Shown one piece after another: positions 6,774 through 9,858 of a stretch of 9,858 nucleotides of DNA; the stretch's first letter is position 1, and every line of letters begins with the position of its first letter. The stretch comes from Lysobacteraceae bacterium (GTDB taxonomy: Bacteria > Pseudomonadota > Gammaproteobacteria > Xanthomonadales > Rhodanobacteraceae). The stretch spans positions 1-9,858 of the forward strand of contig JAGWZT010000047.1 of the NCBI GenBank assembly GCA_018971925.1, given 5' to 3'. The notes under the pieces are model-generated. The model was not told where the DNA came from. It saw nothing but the letters and a program-made list of their open reading frames with translations, and searched no databases. The translations under genes and the position numbers were made by a program.

Positions 6774-6886
6774 CCAGGCGCCACCCGTTTTGACGCGCGA
6801 ATCCCTTCGCAACCGCCCGCACGCCCATGTGCGGACTTTTCGCGAAGCGGCTTTCGCCGACCTCCATCGAAACCGGAACGACGCCG

Positions 6887-8812
<1,926 letters not shown>

Positions 8813-8900
8813 GGCGAAAGCCGCTATTCATCACCATCGTCACGCCCGGACGAAAGCGCGAAGCGCGTCTTCACCCCATCATCCGGCATTGATCGAACGA

Positions 8901-8934
8901 GAGAGGCCGGGCGAAAGCCCGGCCTCTCCCTTTT
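8901..8934 (+). terminator. Intrinsic terminator after thiC
   Basis: GAGAGGCCGGGC (8901-8912), a GAAA tetraloop, and GCCCGGCCTCTC (8917-8928) form a perfect 12-bp GC-rich stem, followed by CCTTTT. It lies 88 bp beyond the thiC stop. It could also slow transcription from the convergent small gene, but the minus-strand side lacks a proper T-run. Confidence 0.9.
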
Positions 8935-8949
8935 GCCGAGGCGGCCGAA

Positions 8950-9252
8950 CTACAGATTCTTGTCCCGCTCGATCTTCGTGATCGTCTTCTTGCCGTTGGC
9001 GTCATTGAAGTCGAATTTGACTTTGTCGCCGGCGTGCACGCTATCCAGCAAATTCGCCGCCACAGCAAACTGCTGTTCCGTCGCCCCGCCGCCACTCGCG
9101 CCGACCGTGCCGCTCGGCGTCTGCCTGATCACGATGAAGTTGTCGATCCGATTGATCATGCTGATCATCCCGGTCGAAGATTGCTGCGCCAGTGTGATCG
9201 AAGGGGCAGCCACAAGCATCGCGCCCGCCAACACTATCCTTGCCAGTTTCAT
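8950..9252 (-). CDS. Small secreted CusF-like (OB-fold) periplasmic protein
   Basis: A 100-residue precursor with a clear signal peptide: MKLAR, a hydrophobic core at about 6-16, and a likely cleavage after TLA (22). The mature part of about 78 residues reads as a small beta-barrel. GMISMINRIDNFIVIRQ comes first, a glycine-rich linker follows at 48-57, and the end is HAGDKVKFDFNDANGKKTITKIE. The HAGDKVKFDF block resembles the CusF-type copper-binding fold. However, the His-Met-Met-Trp copper ligands of CusF are not evident: there is no tryptophan, and the segment where they should fall is Gly/Ala-rich. Copper binding is therefore doubtful. The ATG at 9252 has a perfect GGAGG 5 bases upstream; longer in-frame starts lack one. 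It converges on thiC and lies in the alphaproteobacterial part. Role unknown. Confidence 0.8.
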   Translation of the reverse strand: MKLARIVLAGAMLVAAPSITLAQQSSTGMISMINRIDNFIVIRQTPSGTVGASGGGATEQQFAVAANLLDSVHAGDKVKFDFNDANGKKTITKIERDKNL

Positions 9253-9288
9253 CGGAGCCTCCGAGTTCAGAGCATCCGCGATAAGCCG

Positions 9289-9308
9289 GGAACAAGCGGC
9301 TTTGTTCC
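9289..9308. repeat. 7-bp hairpin in the leader of the CusF-like gene
   Basis: GGAACAA (9289-9295) and TTGTTCC (9302-9308) form an exact inverted repeat with a 6-base loop, 37 bp upstream of the start codon. On the minus strand a TTGACA hexamer at 9348-9343 could be a -35 element, but no good -10 follows at 17 bp. Confidence 0.3.
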
Positions 9309-9358
9309 GCCGCGCGAGGTTCCGTGCAATTCCGTATTCGAATGTCAAACAGCGTTTT

Positions 9359-9483
9359 CGTCGTCCCAGCCTCCGAGCCGGGACCCATAGTCCCTGGCGC
9401 TAGCCAGTTCAGGCAACATCAGCCACGCCGCATCAGACGAGACGACACGGCGTATGGATCCCGGCTCGGAGGCCGGGACGACG
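9359..9483. repeat. 125-bp inverted-repeat element with 31-bp arms
   Basis: The left arm at 9359-9389 begins CGTCGTCCCAGCCTCCGAGC and the right arm is at 9453-9483. They are inverted copies matching at 29 of 31 positions. Inside lies another hairpin, CTGGC-gcta-GCCAG. The arms read CGTCGTCCC...GGGAcCCATA, the style of a multicopy intergenic palindrome I remember from Bradyrhizobium and relatives. No transposase is encoded. It is non-coding and lies between the CusF-like gene and the next repeat. The arm geometry is certain; the family assignment is from memory. Confidence 0.8.
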
Positions 9484-9552
9484 AGATGTGCGCTCTCGTT
9501 CTCGCGACACGACGTGTCCGGGTTTTGCAAGAAAGCTCCGCCCTAAAAGCAA

Positions 9553-9858
9553 AGAGGCGCGGGCCACCTCAAGAGAGGGGCGACGCGACCTCTAAGAAGA
9601 GGCGCGGGGAATGCCGGGTGTCCGATGCACCCATGGTTTCGGGCAAAAAAATGCCCGGGGTCGTGCCACAGGTTCACCGGCCTCACACCGGCATTCCCTG
9701 CGCAATGGTTTTACGGCTTATAACGCGCTCTCCCTGGTGACCGGGCTTTCTTGCCACCATCGCCTGCGCAGCATGTCGGGCCCGTTAGGGCCGGCCGTCT
9801 ACCGCAAACTTGACGCCAGCGTCGGGGCGTCAGGACCACACGACTTCGCCGTACGCGA
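9553..9858. repeat. Multi-hairpin intergenic repeat, Bradyrhizobium-like, truncated by the window end
   Basis: This non-coding stretch is built from nested stems. CCTC-aaga-GAGG is at 9567-9578 and CCTCT-aaga-AGAGG at 9589-9602. An outer 16-bp stem pairs 9602-9617 (GCGCGGGGAATGCCGG) with 9688-9703 with one mismatch. It encloses GGGTG/CACCC (9616-9632) and CGGGCA-aaaaaa-TGCCCG (9640-9657). Further right are GGCCC-gtta-GGGCC (9779-9792) and TGACGCC/GGCGTCA (9811-9832). GAGGCGCGGG occurs twice (from 9554 and 9599). I recognise the reverse strand as similar to a multicopy sequence of Bradyrhizobium genomes that is sometimes mis-annotated as small proteins. Whether it is transcribed is unknown. 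Confidence 0.65.

Noticed and set aside
9324..9740. 138-codon plus-strand open frame in the right-hand repeat region
   Set aside because: It runs through both arms of the inverted repeat and the nested hairpins, has no good ribosome site and no domain. It is the kind of false ORF that such repeats produce.

Overview
The window looks like two pieces of bacterial chromosome joined inside one gene. From base 1 to about 7,800 it resembles a GC-rich gammaproteobacterium, probably of the Xanthomonadales. The evidence is a set of Gram-negative envelope and core metabolic genes, a Kdo transferase, a TolC-type outer membrane channel and a preference for GAA over GAG for glutamate. From about 7,950 to the end it resembles a Bradyrhizobium-type alphaproteobacterium. 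There glutamate is almost always GAG, and the intergenic DNA is filled with inverted repeats of a kind I associate with Bradyrhizobium genomes. The switch falls in the most conserved part of thiC, where two distant genomes could be joined by misassembly or, less likely, by recombination. The taxonomic names are inference from composition and memory, not from a search.

Layout, left to right: pyrF (minus) is divergent from an AI-2E/PerM-type membrane transporter gene (plus). A 271-bp spacer with two strong hairpins leads to waaA (plus), the Kdo transferase of lipid A core assembly. waaA converges on, and overlaps by 20 bp, a two-gene minus-strand operon: a Pcm-like methyltransferase gene followed by a tolC-family gene. 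A 359-bp spacer separates that operon from a divergent tetR-family gene, which has a TATAAT -10 box overlapped by an imperfect palindrome. Just after tetR lies a TPP riboswitch and then thiC, whose product makes the thiamine pyrimidine.

After thiC come a textbook intrinsic terminator and a small minus-strand gene for a secreted CusF-like protein. The last 600 bases are non-coding and hold a 125-bp inverted-repeat element and a larger multi-hairpin repeat that runs off the window.

Functionally this is mostly housekeeping: UMP synthesis, thiamine synthesis under TPP control, LPS core assembly, and an outer membrane export channel whose periplasmic and inner-membrane partners are not encoded here. 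I found no CRISPR array, phage, transposase, tRNA, toxin-antitoxin or defence system. The observations most worth checking are the mosaic thiC and the structured repeats on the right.
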